A DNA stretch of 64,000 bases from JBJYIN01 sp046237015 (lineage in GTDB: Bacteria; Pseudomonadota; Gammaproteobacteria; Enterobacterales; Enterobacteriaceae): positions 224,619 through 288,618 of the forward strand of contig NZ_JBJYIN010000004.1 of the NCBI RefSeq assembly GCF_046237015.1. The letters are read 5' to 3'. This document shows, piece after piece, positions 54,641-63,946 of the stretch. The notes under the pieces are model-generated. The model did no database searches and had not been told where the DNA came from. It saw nothing but the letters and a program-made list of their open reading frames with translations. Numbering within the stretch: the first letter of the stretch is position 1; the number at the start of each line of letters is the position of its first letter. The position numbers and the translations under genes are program-made.

Positions 54641-56302
54641 TCAGGATAATGCGGATATCAATGTGTCATTTGACATTTTAGCAAGTGACTCTTCATCAGA
54701 CGGAAGCTGAAAGAGGGAAACGCTCATATTGAGTTGTTCGGTCTGTTCCAGCAACGATGAAAAGGTCATCGCAGAGGCTTCAACCTGATCGGCATTTTGT
54801 CGGACACTGTCATTCAGTGTGCTGATCCGACTGGTTACTTCATAAATACTCTGATTTTGTTGGTGCGATATTTCTGATATCTCACTGAGAAATGTGCTGG
54901 TGCCTTTTGCTGCATGAATGATTTCTTGCAGACTGTCATTAAGTTTTTTCACCAACAGGGTACCGGTTTCAACACTGTGGTCTGAATCTCGAATAAGGGC
55001 ATTAATGTTTTGTGCCGAGTGACTACTTTGTGATGCTAATGTGCCGACTTCCCGGGCTACAACAGAAAATCCTCGACCCATTTCACCCGCTCTGGCAGCT
55101 TCAATCGCGGCATTCAACGATAGGATGTGTGTCTGAAAGGCGACGCTTTCAATCATTCCGATGGCTTCTGTCATTTCCTTGGTTCTGCCGGTAATGTCCG
55201 ACATCGCCGCTTTGACTTCGTCCATCATCGTTTCACCATACACCGCGATATTGCTGGCATCAGCGGCATGTTGGCTGGCTTGCTGGGTGTGTTCGGCGTT
55301 TTGTTCAAGGTGGTGGCTTAATTGAACAATATGTTCGGTGGTCGCTTTCAATTCATTCGACTGTTTAATAGCTTGTTCTGAAAGCGTCTGGTTATCGCGG
55401 GCCACATGATCAACCTGACTCATCATATTGTCTACGCTCTGTCTGACGCGGTTGACTAAATCAATCAGTCCGTTTTGCATTTGGATGACATTGCTATGTA
55501 ACTGATTAATTTCTCGCGTTCCCATTTTTTCCAATTGAAGCGTTTGAGAGAGATCTCCGGCAGCAATACGTTGTAAATGCTGGATAATTTTTGTCAGAGG
55601 ACGAATGATAATACGACTGACGCCAAGCCAAACTGCAATGGATACGGCGAGTAATACGCCTAATACCAACATAAATATCAACTGGGCGCGATCGAGAGAG
55701 GACAGAAATTGCTGTCCGTGCTGCTGTTGCAATGCATCATTGCTTTGCAAATAGTGTGAGTATTTTTGGGTGAAGTCGTTTTGATAAGCCTGAATAGGAA
55801 TAATAAAGAAAATATCGATACTGTTTGTGGATTTTATGCCTTGAGCTAGCTCGATCAATCCGTTGTATAGCTGATGATAGCTTTTCTTTAAATCACTGAG
55901 TGTTTGCTCACCCGTCAGGTCTGTTGAGGATTTGTCTAATAATTGATAATTCATCTGAGCTTGTGTTAATGATGCTTCTGCTTCGTCCATTAAGCTGTGC
56001 CAACTACCTTCAGAACCGGTTTCTTTATCAACAAGCAGATAAATACCCGCTCGATTCAGTTTGTCACTGGCGTTCATGATTGCCATCCTGGCTTTATCCA
56101 TCAGTGCCTGCTGTTGGCGCAGGTCTTCATTGGCTGAAATGTCTGATTTTACCTGTGACATGGTTTGGGAAATGATACCGACGGAAACCACTTGTAGTAC
56201 AGAAAACAGCCCGATGACGAATAACAAGCCGGAAAGAATGCCCAACCGGCGGTGGCGTTTTTTCGTCAAAATGCTCGTGTGCGAGGTCGTGGACGTTAAC
56301 AT
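54641..56302 (-). CDS. methyl-accepting chemotaxis protein without pentapeptide tail
   Basis: Transmembrane chemoreceptor of 553 residues. TM1 is about 20-43, a periplasmic four-helix-type ligand domain about 44-207, TM2 about 208-228, then HAMP (about 229-282). The cytoplasmic hairpin has its tip at SVAFQTHILSLNAAIEAARA, a less standard version of the usual GIAFQTNILALNAAVEAARA. It lacks the NWETF-type CheR tether and ends SNDTLISALS. The ligand cannot be read. It replaces the E. coli kch position between clsA/yciY and yciI, and forms a single-gene unit. Confidence 0.9.
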   Translation of the reverse strand: MLTSTTSHTSILTKKRHRRLGILSGLLFVIGLFSVLQVVSVGIISQTMSQVKSDISANEDLRQQQALMDKARMAIMNASDKLNRAGIYLLVDKETGSEGSWHSLMDEAEASLTQAQMNYQLLDKSSTDLTGEQTLSDLKKSYHQLYNGLIELAQGIKSTNSIDIFFIIPIQAYQNDFTQKYSHYLQSNDALQQQHGQQFLSSLDRAQLIFMLVLGVLLAVSIAVWLGVSRIIIRPLTKIIQHLQRIAAGDLSQTLQLEKMGTREINQLHSNVIQMQNGLIDLVNRVRQSVDNMMSQVDHVARDNQTLSEQAIKQSNELKATTEHIVQLSHHLEQNAEHTQQASQHAADASNIAVYGETMMDEVKAAMSDITGRTKEMTEAIGMIESVAFQTHILSLNAAIEAARAGEMGRGFSVVAREVGTLASQSSHSAQNINALIRDSDHSVETGTLLVKKLNDSLQEIIHAAKGTSTFLSEISEISHQQNQSIYEVTSRISTLNDSVRQNADQVEASAMTFSSLLEQTEQLNMSVSLFQLPSDEESLAKMSNDTLISALS

Positions 56303-56454
56303 ATAGTCTGGTTCTCTACTTATAGACAGACTTCAAACTAGCATTGTTAAATGACTAAAATATTTCAGTTTTTCCTGAGTTAACACAATGGATGAAATAA
56401 GTGAAACCGTGGTAATTATTGATAAAAATACAATGACCACGGTCAATTTATAGA

Positions 56455-56751
56455 TTAAAAAACTTTCTTGAAAGGTTTAACCTGAACATGCCGATAAACA
56501 CCAGCAACAAGGTAAGGATCCGCTTCAGCCCATAATTTCGCCTCATCTAGCGAATTAAATTCTGCGATGACAACTGAACCGGTAAAACCGGCCTCTCCGG
56601 GGTTTTCGCTGTCGACTGCGGGTGTCGGGCCAGCGGTCAGTAACCGACCTTGATCTTGCAATTGTGTCAGACGAGAAAGGTGTTCAGGGCGTGCCGCCAA
56701 ACGTTTTTCCAGCGATCCGGCATGGTCTTCGGCATAGATAACATAAAGCAT
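56455..56751 (-). CDS. yciI: YciI family protein
   Basis: 98-residue cytoplasmic protein, the same length as E. coli YciI, with a ferredoxin-like fold. Residues include the conserved His/Asp pair (EDHAG near 9-13 and RPEHLSRL near 22-29) and AEFNSLDEAKLWAEADPY near 65-82. A catalytic role is suspected in the family but not shown. I chose the ATG at 56751; the frame from 56844 runs through a repeat element. Next to tonB, divergent, as in E. coli. Confidence 0.92.
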   Translation of the reverse strand: MLYVIYAEDHAGSLEKRLAARPEHLSRLTQLQDQGRLLTAGPTPAVDSENPGEAGFTGSVVIAEFNSLDEAKLWAEADPYLVAGVYRHVQVKPFKKVF

Positions 56752-56786
56752 AAGAAACCTCATATACAGAGAAAGTAAAACAGGTA

Positions 56787-56983
<197 letters not shown>

Positions 56984-57097
56984 GTAAGTTATCATATGGC
57001 ACCGAGACGTAAGGAAAAATCTCGCATTATTGATGTAGTAAAACGGTGTCAACCCAACCTATATTTGTTTTTTTTAACAATTACTCGGGTTGTTATT

Positions 57098-57116
57098 GAA
57101 TATGATTGCTATTTGC
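57098..57116. promoter_or_regulatory. tonB promoter/Fur-type operator region
   Basis: TATTGAATATGATTGCTATTTGCATTTAAA closely matches the E. coli tonB promoter region as I remember it. GAATATGATTGCTATTTGC fits the Fur consensus at 11 of 19 positions. It lies about 40 bases before the start codon. Confidence 0.55.
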
Positions 57117-57153
57117 ATTTAAACTTGGGCGGCAAAGAGGATAAAGACATACT

Positions 57154-57900
57154 ATGCCGCATACAACGTTTCATTTTACCCGCCGTTATTCATGGCCATT
57201 TGTTCTTTCTGTGGGTGTTCACGGCTCGCTGATCGCTGGTTTACTGTACGCGTCATTCAATAACGCGATCGAACTGCCACAAGAATCGAAACCAATCAGT
57301 GTGGTGATGGTTAATCCTGCCGCATTTGAGGCTGCTCCTGCTGCAATGCCTGCCCCTGTTGAACCTGAGCCTGTAAAACAGCCGGAACCAGAGCCAGAGC
57401 CAATACCGGAGCCGTTGCCTGAACCTGTAGCCGTGCCGTTACCAGAACCCAAACCTAAGCCAAAACCTAAACCGAAGCCGGTGAAAAAGGTTGAACAGCC
57501 GAAACCCGTCAAGCGCGAGCCATCGGTTGAAAAGCAACCACCGTCTCCGTTTACCAGCGAGACTCCAACGCGTAGCGTTAACAATGCGCCAGTGCAGCAG
57601 GCACCAGCACCGTCAGCAAGTACTCAATCGACAGGGCCCAGACCGTTGAACCGTGCTCAGCCGCAATACCCAGCTCGTGCATTTGCATTGCGGGTGGAAG
57701 GTCGGGTTAGAATGCAATTTGATGTTGATAGCGCAGGGCGGGTGGATAATGTCCGTGTGCTTTCTGCTGAGCCTCGCAATATGTTCGAACGCGATATCAA
57801 ACAGGCGATGCGAAAGTGGCGCTATGAAGCTAATAAGCCTGGGAAGGATTTAGTAGTTACGGTTGTCTTTAAAATCGATGGTGGAGCAGCGGTAGAATAA
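57154..57900 (+). CDS. tonB: energy transducer TonB
   Basis: Couples the inner-membrane proton motive force (through ExbB-ExbD) to outer-membrane siderophore and cobalamin receptors. The 248-residue protein (E. coli 239) has an N-terminal membrane anchor near 14-35 with the conserved Ser-His face (SVGVHGSLIAG). The Pro-rich periplasmic spacer (about 66-115) has Glu-Pro then Lys-Pro repeats, as in E. coli. The C-terminal receptor-binding domain (about 160-248) includes QPQYPARAFALRVEGRV. The Lys-Pro run makes an obvious antisense Gly-rich frame, which is not a gene. Confidence 0.96.
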   Translation: MPHTTFHFTRRYSWPFVLSVGVHGSLIAGLLYASFNNAIELPQESKPISVVMVNPAAFEAAPAAMPAPVEPEPVKQPEPEPEPIPEPLPEPVAVPLPEPKPKPKPKPKPVKKVEQPKPVKREPSVEKQPPSPFTSETPTRSVNNAPVQQAPAPSASTQSTGPRPLNRAQPQYPARAFALRVEGRVRMQFDVDSAGRVDNVRVLSAEPRNMFERDIKQAMRKWRYEANKPGKDLVVTVVFKIDGGAAVE

Positions 57901-58667
57901 CGTTGCTTGCCTGTTTATCTCAGGGATGATCCTTAAACAAACAGCATTAATTGGGTTACTGAATCTTTCCGATCAAAAAATGATGACCTACCATCATGAG
58001 CTACGATACCGCGGCCATGATGATAGGTTGCAGGCTAAAATATAAATTTTTTTTATAATTTTTTAATCCCTTCCGCCTCAAGATTTATGTGGACTTAATC
58101 CATAATCTATTAATTTATCAAACTGATATCACGCCTAACTGATAACTTCTATCGGGGATTCACCTTTCTTCTACTTTTTAAATTGATTAGACAGATAAAT
58201 AGATATCTCGTCGTTTAACGTCTTTGTTTGCAACGAATCCTCTGCATGAGGAAATCATTCTGTCGCCAATAAACATTCTCAACTAATTAGTAGCTTGCTA
58301 AATATTAAAATTGTTTTATCTGTTTGAAATATATATTAATTTTATTTCAGATATTAAAAAGTAATCAGCGATCAATAACTGATTATTGATAGCTAAATTC
58401 TATTGTAAATTTATTTTCGATCGACATTGACGATCAAAAATAAAGTATTCAATATAATCAACCGATAATAATCCTGATTAGCCAAATTAAATGACCTGTT
58501 TCTGACAGTACATTTTTTCAGGTTAAGAGGGTTATTGCGTTCAACACCAGTGGAAATCTTGATAACAACAATAACAACATAAAAAGGGCGGCTGTGGCGC
58601 ATTTCTGGGAATGAAACACCGGGTCACAGTCGCTCTTACATTATAGGAATCATTAACAAGGAATAGC
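57901..58667. other. 767-bp AT-rich gap between tonB and chemoreceptor
   Basis: No recognisable gene on either strand. An imperfect inverted repeat ACCTACCATCATG / CATGATGATAGGT (57986-58028) with an A/T-rich tail follows tonB and may terminate it. TAAAGTAT-N12-ACCGATAA at 58441-58468 resembles a flagellar sigma-28 promoter. The last 60 bases before the receptor hold GGAATCATTAACAAGGAATAGC with its ribosome site. Confidence 0.5.
58441..58468 (+). promoter_or_regulatory. possible sigma-28 (FliA) promoter
   Basis: TAAAGTAT, 12 bases, ACCGATAA against the consensus TAAAGTTT-N11-GCCGATAA. Spacing is one base long and two positions differ. It lies 200 bases before the chemoreceptor gene, whose relatives are often FliA-controlled. 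Confidence 0.35.
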
Positions 58668-60338
58668 ATGATGCGCTTTTTAAAAAACACGGCGATAAGA
58701 GCCGTATTACTCGCGATATTGGGGGCATTTTTAGTGCTATGGAGTGGAGTATCCGCACTCACACTCTCGTCATTGAACCAGGTTACTCATCTGTTGGAAT
58801 CCAGTGAGGACCAAAAGCAAACCTTCGATTTTATTAGTGATGGTAACGATCAGCAACTTCGTGCTGTTATTCGGATGAGCCGGGCCATTGATCTTTTCGA
58901 AATCAATGATATTGAGGAAGGAGAAAAGGCATTACAGCGAGCCAGCGACGCGATTTCTGAGTCCAAAAAAGCGTTGAATGAGTTTAAAAAGCGCGCTGAT
59001 TTACCGATAGAAAAAGACGTTGCCATTGCATGGGAAACATTAATCGATCAATCGCTTGACTCCTTACTGGTTATGGTAAAAGAAAAACGGTTTGACGATT
59101 ACAAACTGCAACTCAGAGGACGTTATAATCAATTAGCACTCGCGTTGGGAGCCGCTTCAGATAAATATGAAGAGGCAGTGATGCAGCGGGACACGCTGGG
59201 TCTGGTTGATACATTAGTCAGAAATAGCCAGGTTATGCTGATATCGGCATTGATACTGGGATTGGCTATTTTGGTGCTGACCGATCGTTATCTGTCGATT
59301 TATATTCTTCGTCCGTTGGAAACCATTAAATCTCAATTTCAAACGTTGGCCGCAGGCAATTTGAGCGAAACGATTGCCGATTTCGGTCGTAATAACGTTG
59401 GCCAGTTGATTCCTTATCTGCGCGAAATGCAGGAAAGCCTGATTCGTACGGTTTCTGCTATTCGTGATAGCGCCGCATCAATTTATCAAGGCGCGAGTGA
59501 AATCAGTGTCGGCAATAGTGATCTCTCTTCGCGAACGGAACAGCAGGCAGCAGCATTAGAAGAAACTGCGGCGAGTATGGAACAACTCGGTGCGACGGTA
59601 AAACAGAATACTGAAAATGTTCATCAGGCGGATACGCTGTCCCAAGGTGCATCGGTAACGGCTCAAAAAGGCGGCGAGATTATTGGTGAAGTTGTCCATA
59701 CCATGGACAGCATTACACACAGTTCAAAGAAAATTGCTGATATTACTAGTGTCATCAACGGCATCGCGTTTCAGACTAATATCCTGGCATTAAACGCGGC
59801 CGTTGAAGCCGCTCGTGCTGGCGAGCAAGGGCGAGGGTTTGCCGTTGTTGCCGGGGAGGTGAGGAATTTAGCACAACGTAGTGCACAAGCAGCAAAAGAG
59901 ATTGAAACGTTGATTGCAGAATCTGTTGAGCGTGTCGGCGTCGGTGCATCGTTGGTCGCCCGAGCAGGGGAAAACATGGATGGCATTGTGACTGCTGTTG
60001 CTCGAGTGACCGATCTCATGGGTGAAATATCGTCTGCGTCAGATGAGCAGAGCCGGGGGATTAGTCAGGTCGGTCAGGCTGTTTCTGAAATGGATGGTGT
60101 GACACAGCAAAATGCCGCGTTAGTACAGGAATCTGCCGCGGCGGCGGCCTCACTTGAAGAGCAGGCCCGTCTGCTGACTGAAGCTGTATCCGTTTTTCGG
60201 TTGCCTGTGACTCGAAATTCCCACGCATTGTCTCCAGTGGAAAAACACGGCAAACCTAAGCTAAAGTCACCCGTTCTCGCGTTGTCAACGGGCTCTTCGA
60301 GTCAAGTAAGAAATAGCAAAAACTGGGAAACGTTCTAA
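58668..60338 (+). CDS. methyl-accepting chemotaxis protein with NWETF tail
   Basis: Tsr/Tar-type chemoreceptor of 556 residues. TM1 is about 12-33, periplasmic four-helix-bundle-like ligand domain about 34-185, TM2 about 187-207, HAMP about 208-262. The cytoplasmic domain has the highly conserved tip GIAFQTNILALNAAVEAARA near 364-383. It ends in the CheR/CheB-binding pentapeptide NWETF. The ligand is unknown. It is inserted between tonB and yciA relative to E. coli. Confidence 0.95.
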   Translation: MMRFLKNTAIRAVLLAILGAFLVLWSGVSALTLSSLNQVTHLLESSEDQKQTFDFISDGNDQQLRAVIRMSRAIDLFEINDIEEGEKALQRASDAISESKKALNEFKKRADLPIEKDVAIAWETLIDQSLDSLLVMVKEKRFDDYKLQLRGRYNQLALALGAASDKYEEAVMQRDTLGLVDTLVRNSQVMLISALILGLAILVLTDRYLSIYILRPLETIKSQFQTLAAGNLSETIADFGRNNVGQLIPYLREMQESLIRTVSAIRDSAASIYQGASEISVGNSDLSSRTEQQAAALEETAASMEQLGATVKQNTENVHQADTLSQGASVTAQKGGEIIGEVVHTMDSITHSSKKIADITSVINGIAFQTNILALNAAVEAARAGEQGRGFAVVAGEVRNLAQRSAQAAKEIETLIAESVERVGVGASLVARAGENMDGIVTAVARVTDLMGEISSASDEQSRGISQVGQAVSEMDGVTQQNAALVQESAAAAASLEEQARLLTEAVSVFRLPVTRNSHALSPVEKHGKPKLKSPVLALSTGSSSQVRNSKNWETF

Positions 60339-60372
60339 AAAAATCAGGTGGTCGGTAGCAGAAAGACCACAA

Positions 60373-60397
60373 TAAAAAAAGGCCCATAAATGGGCCT
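60373..60397 (-). terminator. yciA intrinsic terminator
   Basis: Minus-strand stem AGGCCCAT / ATGGGCCT with a 2-base loop followed by TTTTTTTATTG. Confidence 0.85.
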
Positions 60398-60432
60398 GGT
60401 AACGAAGATAACTAACGCTATTGAAGCGGCTT

Positions 60433-60864
60433 TTATGCCAGGGCTTTATCTTGCGTAAAATGACTTCTGCCGGTGGGAAGTTCGCGTGGGCGGCCCTCTT
60501 CATCAACGGCGACATAGGTGAATAACGCTTCTGTTGCGCGATAACGTTGGCCGATCGGTTCTGATGAGACCTTCTTCACCCAGACTTCTACATTAATATT
60601 GATTGAGCTACGTCCGGTGCGCAGGCATCGGGCGTAGCAACAAACAACATCACCTACCGCCACGGGTTTTAAAAATGACATCCCATCGACTCGGACAGTA
60701 ACGACACGGCCTTCGGCCATCTCTTTCGCCAAAATAGCACCACCGATGTCCATTTGTGACATCAACCATCCACCAAAAATATCGCCATTCGCATTCGTAT
60801 CGGCCGGCATCGCTAATGTACGAAGCACTAGTTCGCCCTGAGGTAACCTATCTTGTTTGCTCAT
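60433..60864 (-). CDS. yciA: acyl-CoA thioesterase YciA
   Basis: Hot-dog-fold thioesterase with broad acyl-CoA range; hexameric in relatives. The 143-residue product (E. coli 132) shows MPADTNANGDIFGGWLMSQMD near 19-39, whose Asn/Asp residues form the active site, then EGRVVTVRVDGMSFLKPV near 52-69. The C-terminus is slightly longer than in E. coli. Cytoplasmic. In the yciABC cluster. Confidence 0.94.
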   Translation of the reverse strand: MSKQDRLPQGELVLRTLAMPADTNANGDIFGGWLMSQMDIGGAILAKEMAEGRVVTVRVDGMSFLKPVAVGDVVCCYARCLRTGRSSININVEVWVKKVSSEPIGQRYRATEALFTYVAVDEEGRPRELPTGRSHFTQDKALA

Positions 60865-60986
60865 TATCGTATCAATTAATTTTGTTGAATTATAAAGTTA
60901 CAATGGTGTTGTCAGTCGATACCATTCTCGGTCATCGTTCCTGATGGTGATGCGTTTATTTTTCTACCATCAGAGGACAGCGGCCA

Positions 60987-61550
60987 TCAATGTTTGCTTT
61001 CTTTCTCTTCTGAGTTTTTCTCGTCACCAGGCAAGTGGCGATAAATATAGATGCCACAAAGTAACGTGAATAACAGGGTAAATCCGGTCAAACCAAAAAC
61101 TTTAAAATTAACCCATACGTTTTGTGGCATCCAAAACGCAATGTAAATGTTGACTAGCCCACATACCAGGAAGAACAACGCCCATGAAACATTCAGTTTT
61201 CCCCACACGGCTTCCGGCAATGTTAACTCTTTCCCCAGCATTCTCTGGATCAGCGTTTTCTTCATGATGAACTGGCTGACTAACAAGGCAATGGCAAATA
61301 AACCATAAATAATGGTGACTTTCCATTTAATGAACTGATCGTTGTGGAATACCAATGTGAGTGTCCCGAAAATGGCAACCATCACAAAAGTGACTAATGT
61401 CATCTTTTCTATTTTACGGTAGACAAACCAAGTCACAATCAGTGCAAGCGCCGTTGCCGCAATCAATGCCCCTGAAGCGATGTAGATGTCGTACAGTTTG
61501 TAAACAACAAAAAAAACGACCAGAGGCAGAAAATCAAGAAGTTGCTTCAT
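60987..61550 (-). CDS. yciB: inner-membrane septation protein A (YciB/IspZ)
   Basis: 187-residue integral membrane protein (E. coli 179) with five hydrophobic segments. It starts MKQLLDFLPLVVFFVVYKLYDIYIA, has a conserved QFIMKKTLIQRMLGKEL near 88-104 and ends with a charged tail (EEKESKH). In E. coli it interacts with cell-elongation and division proteins and affects envelope synthesis. The tail is longer than in E. coli. Confidence 0.93.
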   Translation of the reverse strand: MKQLLDFLPLVVFFVVYKLYDIYIASGALIAATALALIVTWFVYRKIEKMTLVTFVMVAIFGTLTLVFHNDQFIKWKVTIIYGLFAIALLVSQFIMKKTLIQRMLGKELTLPEAVWGKLNVSWALFFLVCGLVNIYIAFWMPQNVWVNFKVFGLTGFTLLFTLLCGIYIYRHLPGDEKNSEEKESKH

Positions 61551-61615
61551 TATATCAATCCGTCATTCAACGATTTATGGAGGATAGTCTGATGGCTATC
61601 CGATAACTGAGACAT

Positions 61616-61642
61616 TATACCCGTCATACGGCGAGTTGCAGA
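61616..61642 (+). repeat. truncated intergenic palindromic repeat end
   Basis: TATACCCGTCATACGGCGAGTTGCAG matches the outer end of the repeat family for about 27 bases, with ACGGCGAG in place of ACTTCAAG, then diverges. Between yciB and yciC. Confidence 0.55.
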
Positions 61643-61758
61643 TACGTTAGTTTTCACACAACGTGCATAACCTTATTGTGAAGCACGGTCCTCTGAATAG
61701 GGTAATAATTTGCAGAAAATTACGATTGGATGTTCAGCCCATAGGGCGAAAGGATAAA

Positions 61759-61785
61759 GTGCGCCACAGAGCGTGAGTGGCGCAC
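61759..61785 (-). terminator. yciC terminator
   Basis: Nine-base stem GTGCGCCAC / GTGGCGCAC with a 9-base loop; TTTATCC follows on the minus strand. Confidence 0.75.
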
Positions 61786-61792
61786 GGTGGTA

Positions 61793-62545
61793 TCAAGACC
61801 GCAGCAACATATACAGGCGGAATAAATAGATCATTAAGATCGCTGAAACCAAATTACTCATGCCATTTAAGATCACGGCAGAGACAGTAGGTGAAAACAT
61901 GGGTAATTTTGTTACCAACAATAAGATGGCAATCTTCGCTAAAATCCAAAGAATGACCGCAGGCGCGGTGGTTTTGAAGTTATTGTAGGCCAGTGTTGAA
62001 CTGGCTTTTATCGCACTGAAAACACCGCATTTTTCTGTGACGGCTATTATCGGGGATAAACTAAGCGCGATGGCCAATAATATCCCCGGGATGACTAGAA
62101 ACAGCATGCCCAACTGAATCAATAAGGTGCAAAGAAGAACGAGTAAGAACAAACGAGGTAAAAACGGCGCTGAAGCCCCGATTGCCCGCAATGCGCTAGT
62201 CCGATTTCCAGCCGATACCATCTGAATTAACATCAGAATACCGCCCGTTAGCAAGGTGTTGCCAGCCAGTGCGGAGAAGGTATCTGCCGACAATGCTTTC
62301 AGCAATACTATTTTTTGCTCATGTGTCATCTGCTGAATTAACTCTGCCATGCCCAGTTCTACAGAAGACGACAGATCGCTACTTGTGCTCTGCAATATCT
62401 GTAACGCTTCACGACTAGGGGACATAGCATGATTCATGATGACCGTAATGAACGCTGTCAGCAGCGCCATCAGTAAGATGCTGAGGAACTGGTTACGCGT
62501 AAAGTTCATTGTGTCACGGTATAAAGTGTTAGCCGTGATAGGCAT
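61793..62545 (-). CDS. yciC: UPF0259 membrane protein YciC
   Basis: Integral inner-membrane protein of unknown role, 250 residues from the ATG at 62545 (E. coli 247), preceded by CAAGGAGTTTTC. Six hydrophobic segments are visible; SALRAIGASAPFLPRLFLL near 137-155 and the ending LVSAILMIYLFRLYMLLR are conserved. The ATG at 62617 would add 24 unlike residues. Confidence 0.93.
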   Translation of the reverse strand: MPITANTLYRDTMNFTRNQFLSILLMALLTAFITVIMNHAMSPSREALQILQSTSSDLSSSVELGMAELIQQMTHEQKIVLLKALSADTFSALAGNTLLTGGILMLIQMVSAGNRTSALRAIGASAPFLPRLFLLVLLCTLLIQLGMLFLVIPGILLAIALSLSPIIAVTEKCGVFSAIKASSTLAYNNFKTTAPAVILWILAKIAILLLVTKLPMFSPTVSAVILNGMSNLVSAILMIYLFRLYMLLRS

Positions 62546-62648
62546 GAAAACTCCTTGGGATAAATAATCAATTAGACTCAACTGCTGATTGTAACCTGTT
62601 CCGCAGGGCTGTGGCACCCTGTCAGCTTTGTGATGTGTCCATTAATGA

Positions 62649-63005
62649 CTATTTTCCTGTTTGGAGAGTCAGCGTTGTTGCTAATGGTGGTAATCCATAA
62701 TGTGCTCGGGCGCGGTTACAAGCATCATTTATCTGATCTTCTTCCAGCGATGGCATGAATTCGCGACAAGGTGAAGGGCGGTTGGCGTAAATAGAACAAC
62801 TAACGGATTCGCCTATTTCCCCTTTCAATGCGGCACAACGTGATTTTTTATTATTTGTTCCGGCCATGCACCGTAAAAAAGGAGAAAGGGGTTCAGTTAA
62901 TAGCGAAGGGACTGAGCCTTCACCATCATCAGCTTCTGCCCAATAAAAAGATACCCTGAAATAAGCGCAGCAGGCACCACAGTGCATACAGGCGTTATCG
63001 CTCAT
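62649..63005 (-). CDS. YkgJ-family cysteine cluster protein
   Basis: 118-residue protein with the CxxCxxCC cluster CMHCGACC near 6-13, then FLRCMAG, KSRCAALKG, VSCSIYANRPSPCREFMP and NDACNRARAHYGLPPL. These cysteines probably bind zinc or iron-sulfur; function unknown. It belongs to the same wider family as YcgN (9514-9963) but is a separate branch with ordered middle residues YFRVSFYWAEADDG. Not in E. coli at this place. The start at 63005 follows GAAATCAA, a weak site. Confidence 0.88.
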   Translation of the reverse strand: MSDNACMHCGACCAYFRVSFYWAEADDGEGSVPSLLTEPLSPFLRCMAGTNNKKSRCAALKGEIGESVSCSIYANRPSPCREFMPSLEEDQINDACNRARAHYGLPPLATTLTLQTGK

Positions 63006-63130
63006 TTGATTTCACCACCGACTTTGATCAGCGATTGCATCGCGTTAGGAAAGATAAAAATCTACCGCCTAATGAGTAGGATGGGGAGGGGAATTTACTG
63101 ACAGCGCATTTTATGTATTTTTACTCGTTT

Positions 63131-63144
63131 TTGATATGGATCAA
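63131..63144. promoter_or_regulatory. FNR box upstream of ompW
   Basis: TTGAT-ATGG-ATCAA is a perfect match to the FNR consensus TTGAT-N4-ATCAA, 147 bases before the ompW ATG. E. coli ompW is known to respond to oxygen through FNR. Confidence 0.75.
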
Positions 63145-63234
63145 TTTATTGAAATTGAAAGAGTTAGATTAATTTGATGCCATTCTTTTTTTGAGGAAAT
63201 CCTTTAAAGGATGTGATCTGGCTTAAAACAAGAA

Positions 63235-63250
63235 TACCTCTATAGAGGTA
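63235..63250. promoter_or_regulatory. perfect 7-2-7 NarL/NarP-type repeat before ompW
   Basis: TACCTCT-AT-AGAGGTA is a perfect inverted repeat with both heptamers fitting TACYYMT, 41 bases before the ATG. It could instead form an RNA hairpin in the leader. Confidence 0.55.
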
Positions 63251-63290
63251 TATTGCGCTCGAAATGTAAACCATACAAATGGAGTGGGTA

Positions 63291-63929
63291 ATGAAAAAAG
63301 CGACTTTATTACTACTGTCAGCGTCACTGATATCAACGTTTGCACAGGCACACCAAGCTGGTGATGTCATTATCCGTGGGGGATCGGCGACGGTTCGTCC
63401 CGTAGAAGGTTCTGATAATGTCATGGGAAGTTTGGGCTCGTTTAAGGTTGATAATAATACTCAGCTTGGTCTAACTTTCAGTTATATGGTAACGGATAAC
63501 GTTGGTGTCGAATTATTGGCAGCGACACCGTTTAACCATAAGGTGGGGCTGACGAGCCTTGGTGGAACGATTGCTGAAGTGAAACATTTGCCACCGTCTC
63601 TGATGGCTCAATATTACTTTGGTGAAAAAGAAGATAAACTTCGGCCTTATCTCGGTGTCGGCCTGAACTACACTATGTTCTTTGATGAGAAGTTCAATCA
63701 ACGTGGTAAGGACGCAGGCGTTAGCGATCTAAGTTTGAAAAATTCTTGGGGACTCGCCACACAGGCGGGGCTGGATTATAACCTGGATGAAAACTGGCTG
63801 TTAAATATGTCCGTTTGGTGGATGGATATTGATACGGACGTGAAATTTAAAGCAGGCGGTGACACCTATACGGTCAAAACCCGGTTAGATCCGTGGGTCT
63901 TTATGTTTGGTGTAGGGTATCGGTTCTGA
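63291..63929 (+). CDS. ompW: outer membrane protein W
   Basis: Eight-stranded outer-membrane barrel with a hydrophobic channel for small molecules. The precursor is 212 residues from the ATG at 63291 (E. coli 212), preceded by AATGGAGTGGGTA. Signal peptide cleaved after AQA (near residue 20) before HQAGDVIIRGG. Strands alternate through to the terminal aromatic VGYRF. The ATG at 63279 adds four residues without a good site. FNR- and NarL-type elements lie upstream. Confidence 0.95.
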   Translation: MKKATLLLLSASLISTFAQAHQAGDVIIRGGSATVRPVEGSDNVMGSLGSFKVDNNTQLGLTFSYMVTDNVGVELLAATPFNHKVGLTSLGGTIAEVKHLPPSLMAQYYFGEKEDKLRPYLGVGLNYTMFFDEKFNQRGKDAGVSDLSLKNSWGLATQAGLDYNLDENWLLNMSVWWMDIDTDVKFKAGGDTYTVKTRLDPWVFMFGVGYRF

Positions 63930-63946
63930 TTTGATGTTGTTGCCAC

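Noticed and set aside
57219..57584. Antisense Gly-rich open frame opposite tonB
   Set aside because: It is the mirror of the Pro-Lys/Pro-Glu codon repeats in tonB and has no ribosome site or family.
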